Shown: positions 37,385 to 45,684 of the stretch, piece by piece
Layout: each line of letters opens with the position of its first letter
Numbering within the stretch: the first letter of the stretch is position 1
DNA from: DATFNI01 sp963787205
GTDB lineage: Bacteria; Bacteroidota; Rhodothermia; Balneolales; DATFMH01
Reading direction: 5' to 3'
Length of the DNA stretch: 64,000 bases
Assembly: GCA_963787205.1 (NCBI GenBank)
Contig: CAWBCD010000016.1
Coordinates: 1-64,000 of the forward strand
Program-made: the position numbers and the translations under genes
Notes under the pieces: generated by a model
Told to the model about the DNA's origin: nothing
Seen by the model: the letters and a program-made list of their open reading frames with translations, nothing else
Databases searched by the model: none

Positions 37385-37641
37385 AGGAAGTTTATTGCGT
37401 ATTATCTGACAGAACGCATTCAAGGGAATACAAAGTCCAGATACGTGAAGCGACAGATATCGACGATATGTTCGTTGACCCGGTGACAGACGAGGCCAAA
37501 CCGCTGGAGAACTCCATGTTGTTGGACAGAGCTGCTTTGGTGAAAAAGTCGCTGAAACAAATGCCCGCAGATCAGAGAAAGATAATTGAAGTGGCCTATT
37601 TCAATGGGTATTTCGCCACAGGTTCCGTCTCCCCGCATTAA
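37385..37641 (+). pseudogene. Remnant of an ECF sigma factor gene
   Basis: Translated pieces resemble the middle and late parts of an ECF sigma factor. KFIAYYLTERIQG (region 2 end, like the usual IARNxxIDRIR) is in one frame; REYKVQIREATDIDDMF is in another. The latter runs into LVKKSLKQMPADQRKIIEVAYFNGY, the start of region 4.1 (ALKQLPxDQRxVIELAYFxG). It breaks off there, with no helix-turn-helix, and continues directly into anti-sigma sequence. N-terminus, frame and C-terminus are all lost. It lies just after groEL. Confidence 0.72.
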
Positions 37642-38246
37642 ACAGAAAATTTTGAACTGTGTTGAAACTATCGGGACCCAGGGAGTAACTGCTCGTCCAT
37701 TAGATGATAAACCGGAAACCAATCGATATCCATGGTACCGCTGGGTGGCAGCTGCAGCGGGAGTATTCCGGATGATCGGTATCGGTATGTCCTTGTATAC
37801 AAGGCAGCTGGAGCGTGAATTGAATATAAGAAATCGACAAATTACGGAACTTATCCAGCAGGTTCAGCAAAAAGAGGCTCTTTTATCCGTGTTGGGTGCC
37901 CGTGATATCGATGTTTTGATTCTGAACGGACAACAGGTAAATCCTGATGGTTATGGTAAGATTATCTGGGATCCCAAAGGTAACCGGGCCATTCTTCAGG
38001 TTTCAAATCTCCCGCCTGTACCGAAGAATAAAGAATATCAGTTAAGGGCTATATAAGGGGAAAAACCGGTAAGTGCCGGAGTCTTTGCTGTTCATACTAT
38101 CAATCAACCGGCTTTCTTTAAAGTGAATCAACTTGGTGATGTCAGTCAGTCTTCATTGAGCGCATTTGCTATTGCCCTCGAACTAAAAAGGAGGGGTCCC
38201 GCAACCGACAGGTAAGATGTATCTGTTGGGTACCCCGGTAAAATAG
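37604..38246 (+). pseudogene. Remnant of an RskA-type anti-sigma factor gene
   Basis: Begins within PSPRIKQKILNCVETIG, a segment that in RskA-type proteins precedes the membrane helix (WYRWVAAAAGVFRMIGIGMSL). A coiled coil (LERELNIRNRQITELIQQV) and the RskA C-terminal fold follow (ALLSVLGARDIDVLILNG, GKIIWDPKGNRAILQVSNLPP, KEYQLRAI). An in-frame TAA at 38054-38056 interrupts it; GEKPVSAGVFAVHTINQPAFFKV and SSLSAFAIALE continue in the same frame. A one-base shift near 38186-38196 then leads to PTGKMYLLGTPVK and TAG at 38244-38246. The N-terminal sigma-binding part is missing. Clearly decayed, once the partner of the sigma remnant before it. Confidence 0.8.
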
Positions 38247-38404
38247 AAGATTCCAGTATGGGATGGACTCACTATCCTCAGTTAAAGTGTTGAATGGCAG
38301 AATGTATTTGGTTTGGTTTTACGTCTGGATTTCGAATTATAAAATCCCTCCTGCCCTTGCACGAGCAAAATAGTGCAAGGGGTAGTCTGAGGGGTGCTGT
38401 CTGA

Positions 38405-38570
38405 GCTCATGAGATTGCCTGCTTGTCCCTTGTAGGCACGTACTCCTGTATCTTCAAATGCCTGGGAAAGAGTTAAAAAAGTCGCGTAATCATTGAATGG
38501 ATGATACTTACTGCCAGCTGTGAAATCGAAGTTCGGTTTTGAAATGGCATTGCTGCCCAGAGCAGATTTG
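38405..38570 (-). pseudogene. Fragment of a ferritin-like domain protein
   Basis: In one frame the minus strand reads KSALGSNAISKPNFDFTA, then YATFLTLSQAFEDTGVRAYKGQAGNLM. This matches the ferritin-like (dessication-related, Ferritin_2-type) family, in which FEDTGVxAYxG is a hallmark with a metal-ligand Glu. Both ends are missing: the N-terminal side is joined to H-NOX sequence and the C-terminal side is unrelated. Confidence 0.65.
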
Positions 38571-38915
38571 GCGATTGTGCACCACGATTTCTCATGCGTA
38601 TGACACGGTGAATAGTTTTTTCTGCATACAATAGCATATCCATAGTTTTCCATTTCGGCTCAACGAGCGATCCATACATTTTCATAAGGTCCGGAGCTAT
38701 GAATACGCCAAAATCTTCAAGGATTTGATCAACAGGCGTGTTAGTCATTTTTGAAGCTGCAATTACAATTGCTTTTGCCGCCTCATCGCTATACATGCCT
38801 CCGGTTAAATATATTTTATGTTGTAGCCCGCTTTCTCAAGTAAAATGTCCCAAACATCCTGGCCATGGTTTGTTTCAACGTATTTTTTTAATTCGGAGTG
38901 AATAATCCCATGCAT
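38571..38915 (-). pseudogene. Frameshifted, truncated H-NOX (heme NO-binding) gene
   Basis: From ATG 38915 the minus strand reads MHGIIHSELKKYVETNHG, then QDVWDILLEKAG. A frameshift near 38845 follows, and the frame continues with YSDEAAKAIVIAASKMTNT, PVDQILEDFGVFIAPDLMKMY and WKTMDMLLYAEKTIHRVIRMRN. This is the first two-thirds of an H-NOX/HNOB domain, including the probable heme-ligating His in TIHRVIRMR. The later Y-x-S-x-R heme-propionate motif is gone, because the sequence switches to a ferritin-like fragment at about 38570. Non-functional. Confidence 0.78.
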
Positions 38916-39359
38916 TTCAAAATCCTTTATTAGAAGAATGAAGAGGAGATAATACCAAAAGATGAAAGTTTAATTGTTATTGTTATAATTAATTTTATAT
39001 GACAATAATTGTAATATATATGGTTAGTTTTAATGATAATGAATTTAATATTTAATGTGTCTCTAATATTTGATAAATAATGTGACATTATTTGTTCGTC
39101 AGCAATTCCGTAATCAAGCATCGGGTTGTGGTGAAAGCATCTTTGAGGAGCTTTCAGAGTCGGATAAAGTTGGTTTTAATGTTGATATTTATATCTTTAT
39201 AGATATATTATTTATTTTAAATGATGGGGGAGGCTAATCAAAAATTTCTCATGATATCCTGTCAGTGAGGGGGGGATTTTCTCTAAAAAAGGCTGTCGGA
39301 TCGGTACGTGTCTACCGTGAACATGCTGCGATACACCCAACCGGTGTGTCGCAGCTATT
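38916..39359. other. AT-rich region without genes
   Basis: About 440 bases between gene remnants, very AT-rich around 38930-39100. No intact gene or convincing RNA is seen; probably decayed sequence. Confidence 0.4.
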
Positions 39360-39521
39360 TTATTCATGCCAAATCTTACCGGTCCTGCTGTATTCAAGTT
39401 GATTTTCTACTGATTCGGCGAGGACCTTTCCATAGTGCTTTTCAATGATCCAGAGTGCCAGGTCAATTCCGGATGTAATTCCACCCGAGGTAATAATTCT
39501 TCCTCCGTCTACAATCCTCAT
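39360..39521 (-). pseudogene. C-terminal fragment of a DJ-1/PfpI-family gene
   Basis: A 53-codon frame from ATG 39521 to TAA 39360 reads MRIVDGGRIITSGGITSG, then IDLALWIIEKHYGKVLAE, and ends YSRTGKIWHE. This is the C-terminal quarter of DJ-1/PfpI (ThiJ-like) proteins, where GG-x-x-SGIDLALxLVE is diagnostic. The nucleophile-elbow half with the catalytic Cys is absent. It ends 15 bases from the DUF6314 gene, so a deletion probably removed the rest. Confidence 0.72.
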
Positions 39522-39536
39522 TTTTACAACTTCAAA

Positions 39537-39989
39537 TCAGGTGTAAATAGTCATCAATTTCTCGCATTTTTTTGGACCCGTTACGGACCAGATGAGTTCA
39601 ATAGCGTCAACGCGGAGTTTTAATATTCCGGAATACAAATCATCTCCGCATATATGTGGTTTTATGGATTCCCATTTGTTAAGACCGGAAGATTGCAATT
39701 CGACTAATAAAACCGGGTTATGGATTCCAAGTCTGAGATGTTCAAGTTGAAGACCTGAAGACAGAATTGTCCATCGGTAACGATTCTTAAATGCGAATTC
39801 CCGGCCGGAGGGTGACCTCCATTTACCTTGTTCGTTAAATATCAAAACATGTTCATCGGGATTTTCTACAACCACTGATCCCGATCCCTTACCATCCCAT
39901 CCGTTGGGCAGGCCGGATTGAGCCCGGAATTGGATACGCGTAACGCCTCTTAAGCGATTCCAGATATCTGATAAGCCGTGATTAATCAC
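39537..39989 (-). CDS. DUF6314 family protein
   Basis: 150 residues. The pattern matches DUF6314: short helical start, G-x-G-S-x-x-V (WDGKGSGSVVV), a Y/F-x-E-x-G-x-W strand (LIFNEQGKWRSPSGREFAFKNRYRW), LRLGIHNPVLL, HICGDDLYSG, and a final IWSVTGPKKCEKLMTIYT (W-x-V-x-G-P-x-K). Probably a calycin-like barrel of unknown function. The gene appears intact although it borders decayed genes. Confidence 0.7.
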   Translation of the reverse strand: MINHGLSDIWNRLRGVTRIQFRAQSGLPNGWDGKGSGSVVVENPDEHVLIFNEQGKWRSPSGREFAFKNRYRWTILSSGLQLEHLRLGIHNPVLLVELQSSGLNKWESIKPHICGDDLYSGILKLRVDAIELIWSVTGPKKCEKLMTIYT

Positions 39990-40159
39990 AATGGAAAATT
40001 TAATGGACGCAACAGGTTGTGATCAACAATAACAAAAAAGACAGAACAAGGCACACTTTAAACTCGAGGTTGACATTAAGGACTTGGGAAATGCCATCAA
40101 CGACTCTGCTGACAACCAGGAATAACCTATGATCCCATCTATATGCCACCGACGAGCAT

Positions 40160-40198
40160 AATTCAAAATTCAAAACTCAAAATTCATAATTCAAAATG
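40160..40198. repeat. Short tandem AATTCAAAA-like repeats
   Basis: Four to five imperfect copies of AATTCAAAA/ACTCAAAA in a row, ending just before the stop of the glycosylase gene. A simple AT-rich repeat of unknown role. Confidence 0.6.
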
Positions 40199-40200
40199 AT

Positions 40201-41145
40201 CTACTTGCCTCTTTTGCGCTCGCTGACGATATAGTGCATATACAAAAATTCGATGGCAGAGGCTTCATATCCTTTCCAGTTTTTGATCATATCCTGAAAA
40301 TCCTCCTCTGAAATGTTATTCGGATCACCACCGTAGCTGTAGATGATCCAGCGCCGCAGGCCATGTTCTTTCCCGCCGTTTTTGTTGCTTGGAAAACTGG
40401 CATCGGTACGATTACGGGAAAGCATCAGGTCCTGCGCAGTGGTTGGTCCCACACCGCGTATTGATGTCATTGTGTCATAGAACTCCAGGGGAGCAGCATC
40501 TTCCAGTTTTGCCATATTCAACCCACCGGATACGAATTTATCTGCGAGACCGACGAGATATTCCCCTTTGCGCAGAGAAAGGCCGTGTTTTTTCATGGCC
40601 ACCGGATCGGCCCCTACGATATCGGACGGTCGCGGCCAGGTCGGTATGGATTTTCCCTGATGGGTAAGGATTCGGCTGTAAGCCTCGCGCACGCCAAACA
40701 CCATCTTGCGGGCTGTGGGTTTATGTTTGATCTGCGTTTGTATGATGCGGTTGACAGAGTCTTCGAAAATATTAGCCCTGCTCATCCTCTTGAGGCCATA
40801 AAACTCCATAAGGTTGGGTCCCAGAACAGGGTCCTTTGCCGCCTGATCATAGAGCGGGCGCAGATCCAAATTCGTACCAAGAATCCGGGCGAGCGACTTG
40901 TTTGCTTCCTCCATTTCATCTTTGGTCAATGAGTCGGGACACTGAACGGAGAAAGCCGGGGACTCGGGATCCCCGTTGAAAAATACGGTAACGAGCACAT
41001 CCTGATCGCCAACTGGAACGGATCGGGTAAAACCGTTTTCAAAGATGTCATTTGGATCATGTTCGTAGTCGAAATATTCATTGACATCCAGGCAAAGGAA
41101 AAAATCATGCGGGGGTATCGATTCGAGAGTCCAGTTAGTTGACAT
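40201..41145 (-). CDS. HhH-GPD superfamily DNA glycosylase-like protein
   Basis: 314 residues. The N-terminal 110 residues resemble the beta domain of AlkA/Ogg-type enzymes (FFLCLDVNEYFDYEHDP, SVPVGDQDVLVTVFFNGD). A helical HhH-GPD domain follows: IIQTQI segment, LSLRKGEYLVGLADKFVSGGL, helix-hairpin-helix IRGVGPTTAQDLML near 245-258, and FPSNKNGGKEHGLRRWI. In most relatives the last segment carries the catalytic Asp (D-x-G-L-R). Here Glu seems to take its place, so activity is uncertain. Likely base-excision repair of alkylated or oxidised bases, if active. Confidence 0.75.
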   Translation of the reverse strand: MSTNWTLESIPPHDFFLCLDVNEYFDYEHDPNDIFENGFTRSVPVGDQDVLVTVFFNGDPESPAFSVQCPDSLTKDEMEEANKSLARILGTNLDLRPLYDQAAKDPVLGPNLMEFYGLKRMSRANIFEDSVNRIIQTQIKHKPTARKMVFGVREAYSRILTHQGKSIPTWPRPSDIVGADPVAMKKHGLSLRKGEYLVGLADKFVSGGLNMAKLEDAAPLEFYDTMTSIRGVGPTTAQDLMLSRNRTDASFPSNKNGGKEHGLRRWIIYSYGGDPNNISEEDFQDMIKNWKGYEASAIEFLYMHYIVSERKRGK

Positions 41146-41411
41146 TTTTCTAATAAATAATTTTATAGTAATCGGTTATAGATATTCTGAGAGAAAGTAC
41201 GTCAAAAACTGACGGATGGTTCCGGCAAATCTTCACAATATTTTACGAATCATTTTTCACAATCCCTGAGTTCATTAAGATCAAGAATATATGCCATCTA
41301 AAGTGTAATAAATCCCGCTTAAACTACAGTAAACGATCACTTTAAGACTTTTAAAAAATGTCAATATGATGTACACTTTAGGTTTTAGTTATCAATTAGA
41401 AAGAAGATTCA

Positions 41412-42578
41412 ATGAAAAAGTTAACCCTATTATTGCTGTTCATAGCTGCATGTCTGAGTTACAGTGCAACTTCCTATGCGCAGCAAGCTGAAGTAACGGT
41501 TGGGCCGTATCATCTTAAAAGAATCACAGACATTGAAGCTACTCGTGTTAAGAATCAGGCTCTGTCAGGAACCTGCTGGTCTTTTTCAACAGCTTCCTTT
41601 TTTGAGTCAGAGTTGATTCGCACCGGGAAGGGTGACATTAATTTATCACCTATGTTTGTGGTGAATCATGCTTACCAGGATAAGGCTTACAAATATGTCC
41701 GCATGCATGGTCATGCCCAGTTTGGTGCCGGTGGTGAGGCTGAAGATGTGAAATATGTATGGGAACATTACGGCATCATGCCGCTCTATGCCTATACCGG
41801 CCTGCCGGATGGTCAAACTACGTATCGTGAATTGGAAATGGATAAGGTTCTGAAATCAATGTTGGATGCCGTCATTTCCAATCCGGATGGATTCCTCGAC
41901 CCGGAATGGCACAATGCATTTGACGGTGCGCTCAACGGATACCTTGGCAAGATTCCGAAGACCTTTATGTACAAGGGCAAAGAGTATACGCCGAAGTCAT
42001 TTGCAAAATACCTGGGTCTGAACATGGATGATTACATCCCGATCACCTCTTTTGAGAATCATCCCTTCTACTCAAAGTATATTCTTGAAATTCCGGATAA
42101 CTGGGAATGGTACAAATACGACAACATCAAACTGGATGATATGATGGACATCATCAATAACGCAGTGCAACACGGATACACCATTGCCTGGGGTGCCGAT
42201 GTCAGCAATGCCGGATTCAGCTTCAAACACGGTCTGGCAATTGTACCGGCCTATGTCAAACAGTGGGATGCTATCACCAGATCCGAAAAAGACTCGATGT
42301 TTACTCATGCGTATAAGCAAATGAACGTCACCCAGGATTTGCGCCAAAAAATGTACGACAACTACACCACCCAGGATGATCACGGGATGCAAATCGTTGG
42401 GATGTACAAGGATCAGAACGGGCAGATCTTTTACAGAATCAAGAATTCGTGGGGCACCAATAATCCCGATAACGGGTATCTCTATGCCTCAGCGGCATAC
42501 ATTCGGATGAACACAACCACGATCATGGTTAATAAGAACTCCATCCCGAAGAAACTACAGAAGAAGATGGGGATGTAA
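41412..42578 (+). CDS. Secreted papain-like (C1, bleomycin hydrolase type) peptidase
   Basis: 388 residues with signal peptide (MKKLTLLLLFIAACLSYSATSYAQ). Catalytic Cys55 in SGTCWSFSTASFFESEL, His in DDHGMQIVGMYKD and Asn in IKNSWGTNNPDNGY complete the triad; the preceding Gln is in VKNQALSGTCW. Sequence style (RTGKGDINLSPMF, GGEAEDVKYVWEHYG) fits the C1B aminopeptidase C/BlmH group. The signal peptide indicates a periplasmic or exported enzyme rather than the usual cytoplasmic one. Single gene. Probably peptide scavenging. Confidence 0.9.
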   Translation: MKKLTLLLLFIAACLSYSATSYAQQAEVTVGPYHLKRITDIEATRVKNQALSGTCWSFSTASFFESELIRTGKGDINLSPMFVVNHAYQDKAYKYVRMHGHAQFGAGGEAEDVKYVWEHYGIMPLYAYTGLPDGQTTYRELEMDKVLKSMLDAVISNPDGFLDPEWHNAFDGALNGYLGKIPKTFMYKGKEYTPKSFAKYLGLNMDDYIPITSFENHPFYSKYILEIPDNWEWYKYDNIKLDDMMDIINNAVQHGYTIAWGADVSNAGFSFKHGLAIVPAYVKQWDAITRSEKDSMFTHAYKQMNVTQDLRQKMYDNYTTQDDHGMQIVGMYKDQNGQIFYRIKNSWGTNNPDNGYLYASAAYIRMNTTTIMVNKNSIPKKLQKKMGM

Positions 42579-42589
42579 AAAAGATATCT

Positions 42590-42636
42590 CATTCCCAGGC
42601 TCTGCCTGGGAATGTAATTCCGGAAGCTCTGCTTCC
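42590..42636. repeat. Two adjacent hairpins with shared TCT loops
   Basis: CATTCCCAGGC (42590-42600), TCT, GCCTGGGAATG (42604-42614), then GGAAGC (42622-42627), TCT, GCTTCC (42631-42636). This pair resembles an intergenic repeat seen widely in bacteria. It may also end the C1 peptidase transcript, though the T run is weak. Confidence 0.6.
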
Positions 42637-42822
42637 TCTTTGACGATTAACGATCAGCGATTTTAGATTTAAAAAATCAGATATCTTAAGTTAGTGACAT
42701 TATCCTTCGGAGGGATGGGGGTGAGTTCCCCGTGATCTACATGCAAACCAAGCCCTTCTACGTTTGTTTCCCGGACATTGAGAATATCTGGGGGCTGAGC
42801 GTGACAGGGTGAAAGCATTAAC

Positions 42823-43920
42823 CTACTCCGGCGTAACGTACCAGTACACCCCTTTGTTGGTACCGAAATAAAGCACTTTTTTACCGTTGAGGGTGTCGGA
42901 AAAAAGGGTATTGGTGTATATGCCCGAAGGACCTGCGCTGTCAGTCACGATATTCCAGGTATTCCCGAAATCGGGGGAAGAGGCAAAGAAAAGTGTGGAA
43001 GTCTGATTATGACCGGAAGCGTACACCTGATCGGTGTTAATTGGATCGCTGGTCAGGGTATAAACCGGGGTTTGATTGTAAACTTTTGTCCAGGTCTGTC
43101 CATCGTCGTATGACCGCTTAATACCATTGCCCTCTTTGATACCAGCTTCTTCCCCAATGAGTAAGGTATCCGAATGCAGGGGGTTGATGAGCAAATCAGA
43201 AATATTGGTTTCCACACCATCATTATAAACATTCTTCAGAAGAACTTGCCAAGTGGACCCGTAATCCGTGCTTTTCCACAAAATGGGATCAAAAACGCCG
43301 TTTGTTCCCCCCGCCCATATCGTACTTGGTTTATTGGGATCAACTTTCAAAACGGGACACATTCCAAGAGAACCACTCCATGCCCCATATACAGGATTCC
43401 AACTTAACCCTTGATCAGTCGATTTGGCAATAAGAAAGGCCCTCGCACCATAAAGAATATCCGGATTCGTTGGATCCTGAGCAAGACTTTCAATCCAAGT
43501 CTTATGATTAGTCCCACCAAAACCATTTTGATAGTTTTTCCATGATTTGCCTCCATCTGTGGTTAAGAAAAGGGTAGGATCACTCGAGGCAAAATCAGCG
43601 ATAGCCACCGCCGCCAAAATCTTGCTTGCATTAAAAATTACCATGTCCCTGATGCTATGATCGCCAAGTCCCAGGTTGTTCCACGATTTATCTGATCCGG
43701 ATAGATCATGCCGGTAGAGGCCGTTGTTCGTCCCTGCATACAGATATTGTCCATTTCGCTTAAACCTCGTTATAGAGTCGCCTGACAATCCGACCTCCGA
43801 CCAGCCATCCTTAAGATGAGTTGTTGTATTTTGTTTATCACTAAAAAGACCACAACCCGTCAGAAAAAGAAATAGACCTAAACTGATTAGCCGCCAATGA
43901 CATAATGAAAAGTTATTCAT
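42823..43920 (-). CDS. BNR/Asp-box repeat (sortilin-like) lipoprotein
   Basis: From ATG 43920 the protein is 365 residues with signal peptide and lipobox LFLTGC (Cys23). The rest is a beta-propeller with repeated Asp-box motifs S-x-D-x-G-x-x-W: LTTDGGKSWKNY, KSTDQGLSWNPV, KSTDYGSTWQVL, RSYDDGQTWTKV, SSPDFGNTWNIV. Such propellers bind ligands or cap exported proteins. An upstream in-frame ATG at 44028 would add 36 residues before the signal peptide and is unlikely. Divergent from the subtilase gene (128 bases), perhaps a related secreted set. Confidence 0.82.
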   Translation of the reverse strand: MNNFSLCHWRLISLGLFLFLTGCGLFSDKQNTTTHLKDGWSEVGLSGDSITRFKRNGQYLYAGTNNGLYRHDLSGSDKSWNNLGLGDHSIRDMVIFNASKILAAVAIADFASSDPTLFLTTDGGKSWKNYQNGFGGTNHKTWIESLAQDPTNPDILYGARAFLIAKSTDQGLSWNPVYGAWSGSLGMCPVLKVDPNKPSTIWAGGTNGVFDPILWKSTDYGSTWQVLLKNVYNDGVETNISDLLINPLHSDTLLIGEEAGIKEGNGIKRSYDDGQTWTKVYNQTPVYTLTSDPINTDQVYASGHNQTSTLFFASSPDFGNTWNIVTDSAGPSGIYTNTLFSDTLNGKKVLYFGTNKGVYWYVTPE

Positions 43921-44048
43921 TTTTTTGGAGATTGTTTGTAACAAATTGCTTGGAAGTGTCTCTTTTAAAGTTAAGGAGCCTTCCCTGATTATCACATCTC
44001 GAAAGACTTCATCACTTAAACCATTCACCTTTTAAAAAGGAGGTTGTG

Positions 44049-45557
44049 ATGAAAGGATTGAGTTTTCATATTGTATTCCTTTCAGGAATGGTACTAGCCC
44101 TTTTAATAATGGGCTGTAATAACAAAGGCTTGGTTCAATCTACCCCCCCCCAAGTAAAAAGTCAAACTTCACCGACAGCGTCTGAACCATTGATAGCCCT
44201 AGCAGTACCGGATTCCCAACTAATTAAGGGAGAGTACATTGTGGTTTTAAAGGATCGGTTTAACGGCAGAATGGGCCCTGTAATTGGACAAATGGTTGGA
44301 CTGTAGATCGATTCTGTTTTGGATAACGTCGGGATATCAAAGGATTCCGTTTTTTCAAGATACCGATATGCTCTTCGTGGCTTTGCCGCGCATCTGACGT
44401 CCAGACAGGTGAAAAATCTCCAAAAAAACCCATTGGTGGATCATGTAAGTCAAAACTACTGGTTTAAAATAAGTTCAACCGGTGGTAAAATCGTATCCAA
44501 AACCGCAACCACTCAAACAGTACCGTGGGGAATTAAACGAGTGGGAGGACCTTTCGACGGCACCGGCAAAAAAGCCTGGATTATCGATACGGGCATTGAC
44601 CTGAGCAATTCCGACCTCAATGTTGACGGCACTAACAGTGTCTCTTTCATTTCAGGTGAAGATCCGAATGATTATAACGGACATGGTACCCACGTAGCAG
44701 GTATCATTGCTGCCAAAAATAACTCCATTGATGTTGTCGGTGTGGCCGCCGGGGCAACGGTGGTATCGGTTAAGGCATGCAACAAATACGGAAACTGTCC
44801 AATAAGCAGCATTCTTGATGCTTTAGATTACGTTCCCCTACATGCGAGCAGCGCTGATGTCATTAATATGAGCTTACAGGTTTACCCTGTCAATCAGGAT
44901 ATTGATAATGCCGTTAAAAATGATGCCAATGACGGGCTTCGTTTCGCCATTGCTGCGGGCAACCACTCCGGTAGTGAGGATCCCAATGCGGGTGACTGGT
45001 CTCCTGCTGATGTCAATAATACTAATGTCTGGACCCTTTCCGCTTGTGACAGCAATAATGTATTCGCCTCTTTTTCCAATTATGGGAATCCGCCCATTGA
45101 TTATAGCGAGCCGGGTGTGGATGTTCTTTCACTATGGCCTGGAGGTGGTACAGCAACGTTAAGTGGAACATCCATGGCCACTCCGCATCTGGCCGGTCTT
45201 TTACTGGCGGCACCGGACGGAGTAACCTATGGCGGATCTGTCACCAACGATCCGGACGGGAATCCAGATGTGATCGGGGTAGCCACCCCCACTACATTAA
45301 CTGGTTACATATCTGGACCACAATTTGTAGCGAACGGTTATCAGGGCACCTGGAGCGTCAGTGGATCGGGCGGCACTCCGCCATATACCTACACATGGTA
45401 CAGGAAAAACGGACCAGGCGATCTTTTTCACCAGGTGGGAACCGGATATTCCTATACTAATACAGTCACGGAATCATTCTCACTCAAGGTCAAAGTTCGT
45501 GATTATACAGAAGCAGGGGTATATACATCTGTGTTCAATGTAACCACTAGTAACTAA
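44049..45557 (+). pseudogene. Secreted subtilisin-like (S8) protease gene interrupted by one in-frame TAG
   Basis: Start ATG 44049 with GGAGG five bases upstream (GTG 44046 in frame). Lipoprotein signal (LIMGC), then the inhibitor-I9 propeptide (GEYIVVLKDRFNG). This stops at TAG 44304-44306 after QMVGL and resumes in the same frame as IDSVLDNVGISKDSVFSRY and YALRGFAAHLTSRQV. The S8 domain is intact: Asp in WIIDTGID, His in NGHGTHVAGI, Asn in AIAAGNHSG, Ser in SGTSMATPH. A C-terminal Ig/PKD-like domain follows (about 90 residues from GYISGPQFVANG). Restart at TTG 44319, readthrough, a sequencing error or recent inactivation are all possible. Confidence 0.85.
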
Positions 45558-45618
45558 CTTGTCATAAGCTGTGTGGAATCGGCCTGGTATTTAGGCAAGG
45601 TTAAACAAACCATAACCA

Positions 45619-45649
45619 GGGATGCCATTAGTCAAAATTATGGCATCCC
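45619..45649 (+). terminator. Rho-independent terminator after the subtilase gene
   Basis: GGGATGCCAT (45619-45628) pairs with ATGGCATCCC (45640-45649), followed by C and six T. Confidence 0.9.
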
Positions 45650-45684
45650 CTTTTTTATCACATTTAGAGTCTTAAATGATGGTT

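Noticed and set aside
40054..40126. Short reading frame ending NDSADNQE before the glycosylase stop
   Set aside because: No start, homology or ribosome-binding site; only about 25 codons.
43921..44028. 36-residue extension of the BNR lipoprotein
   Set aside because: It would place polar residues before a clean lipoprotein signal; ATG 43920 fits better.
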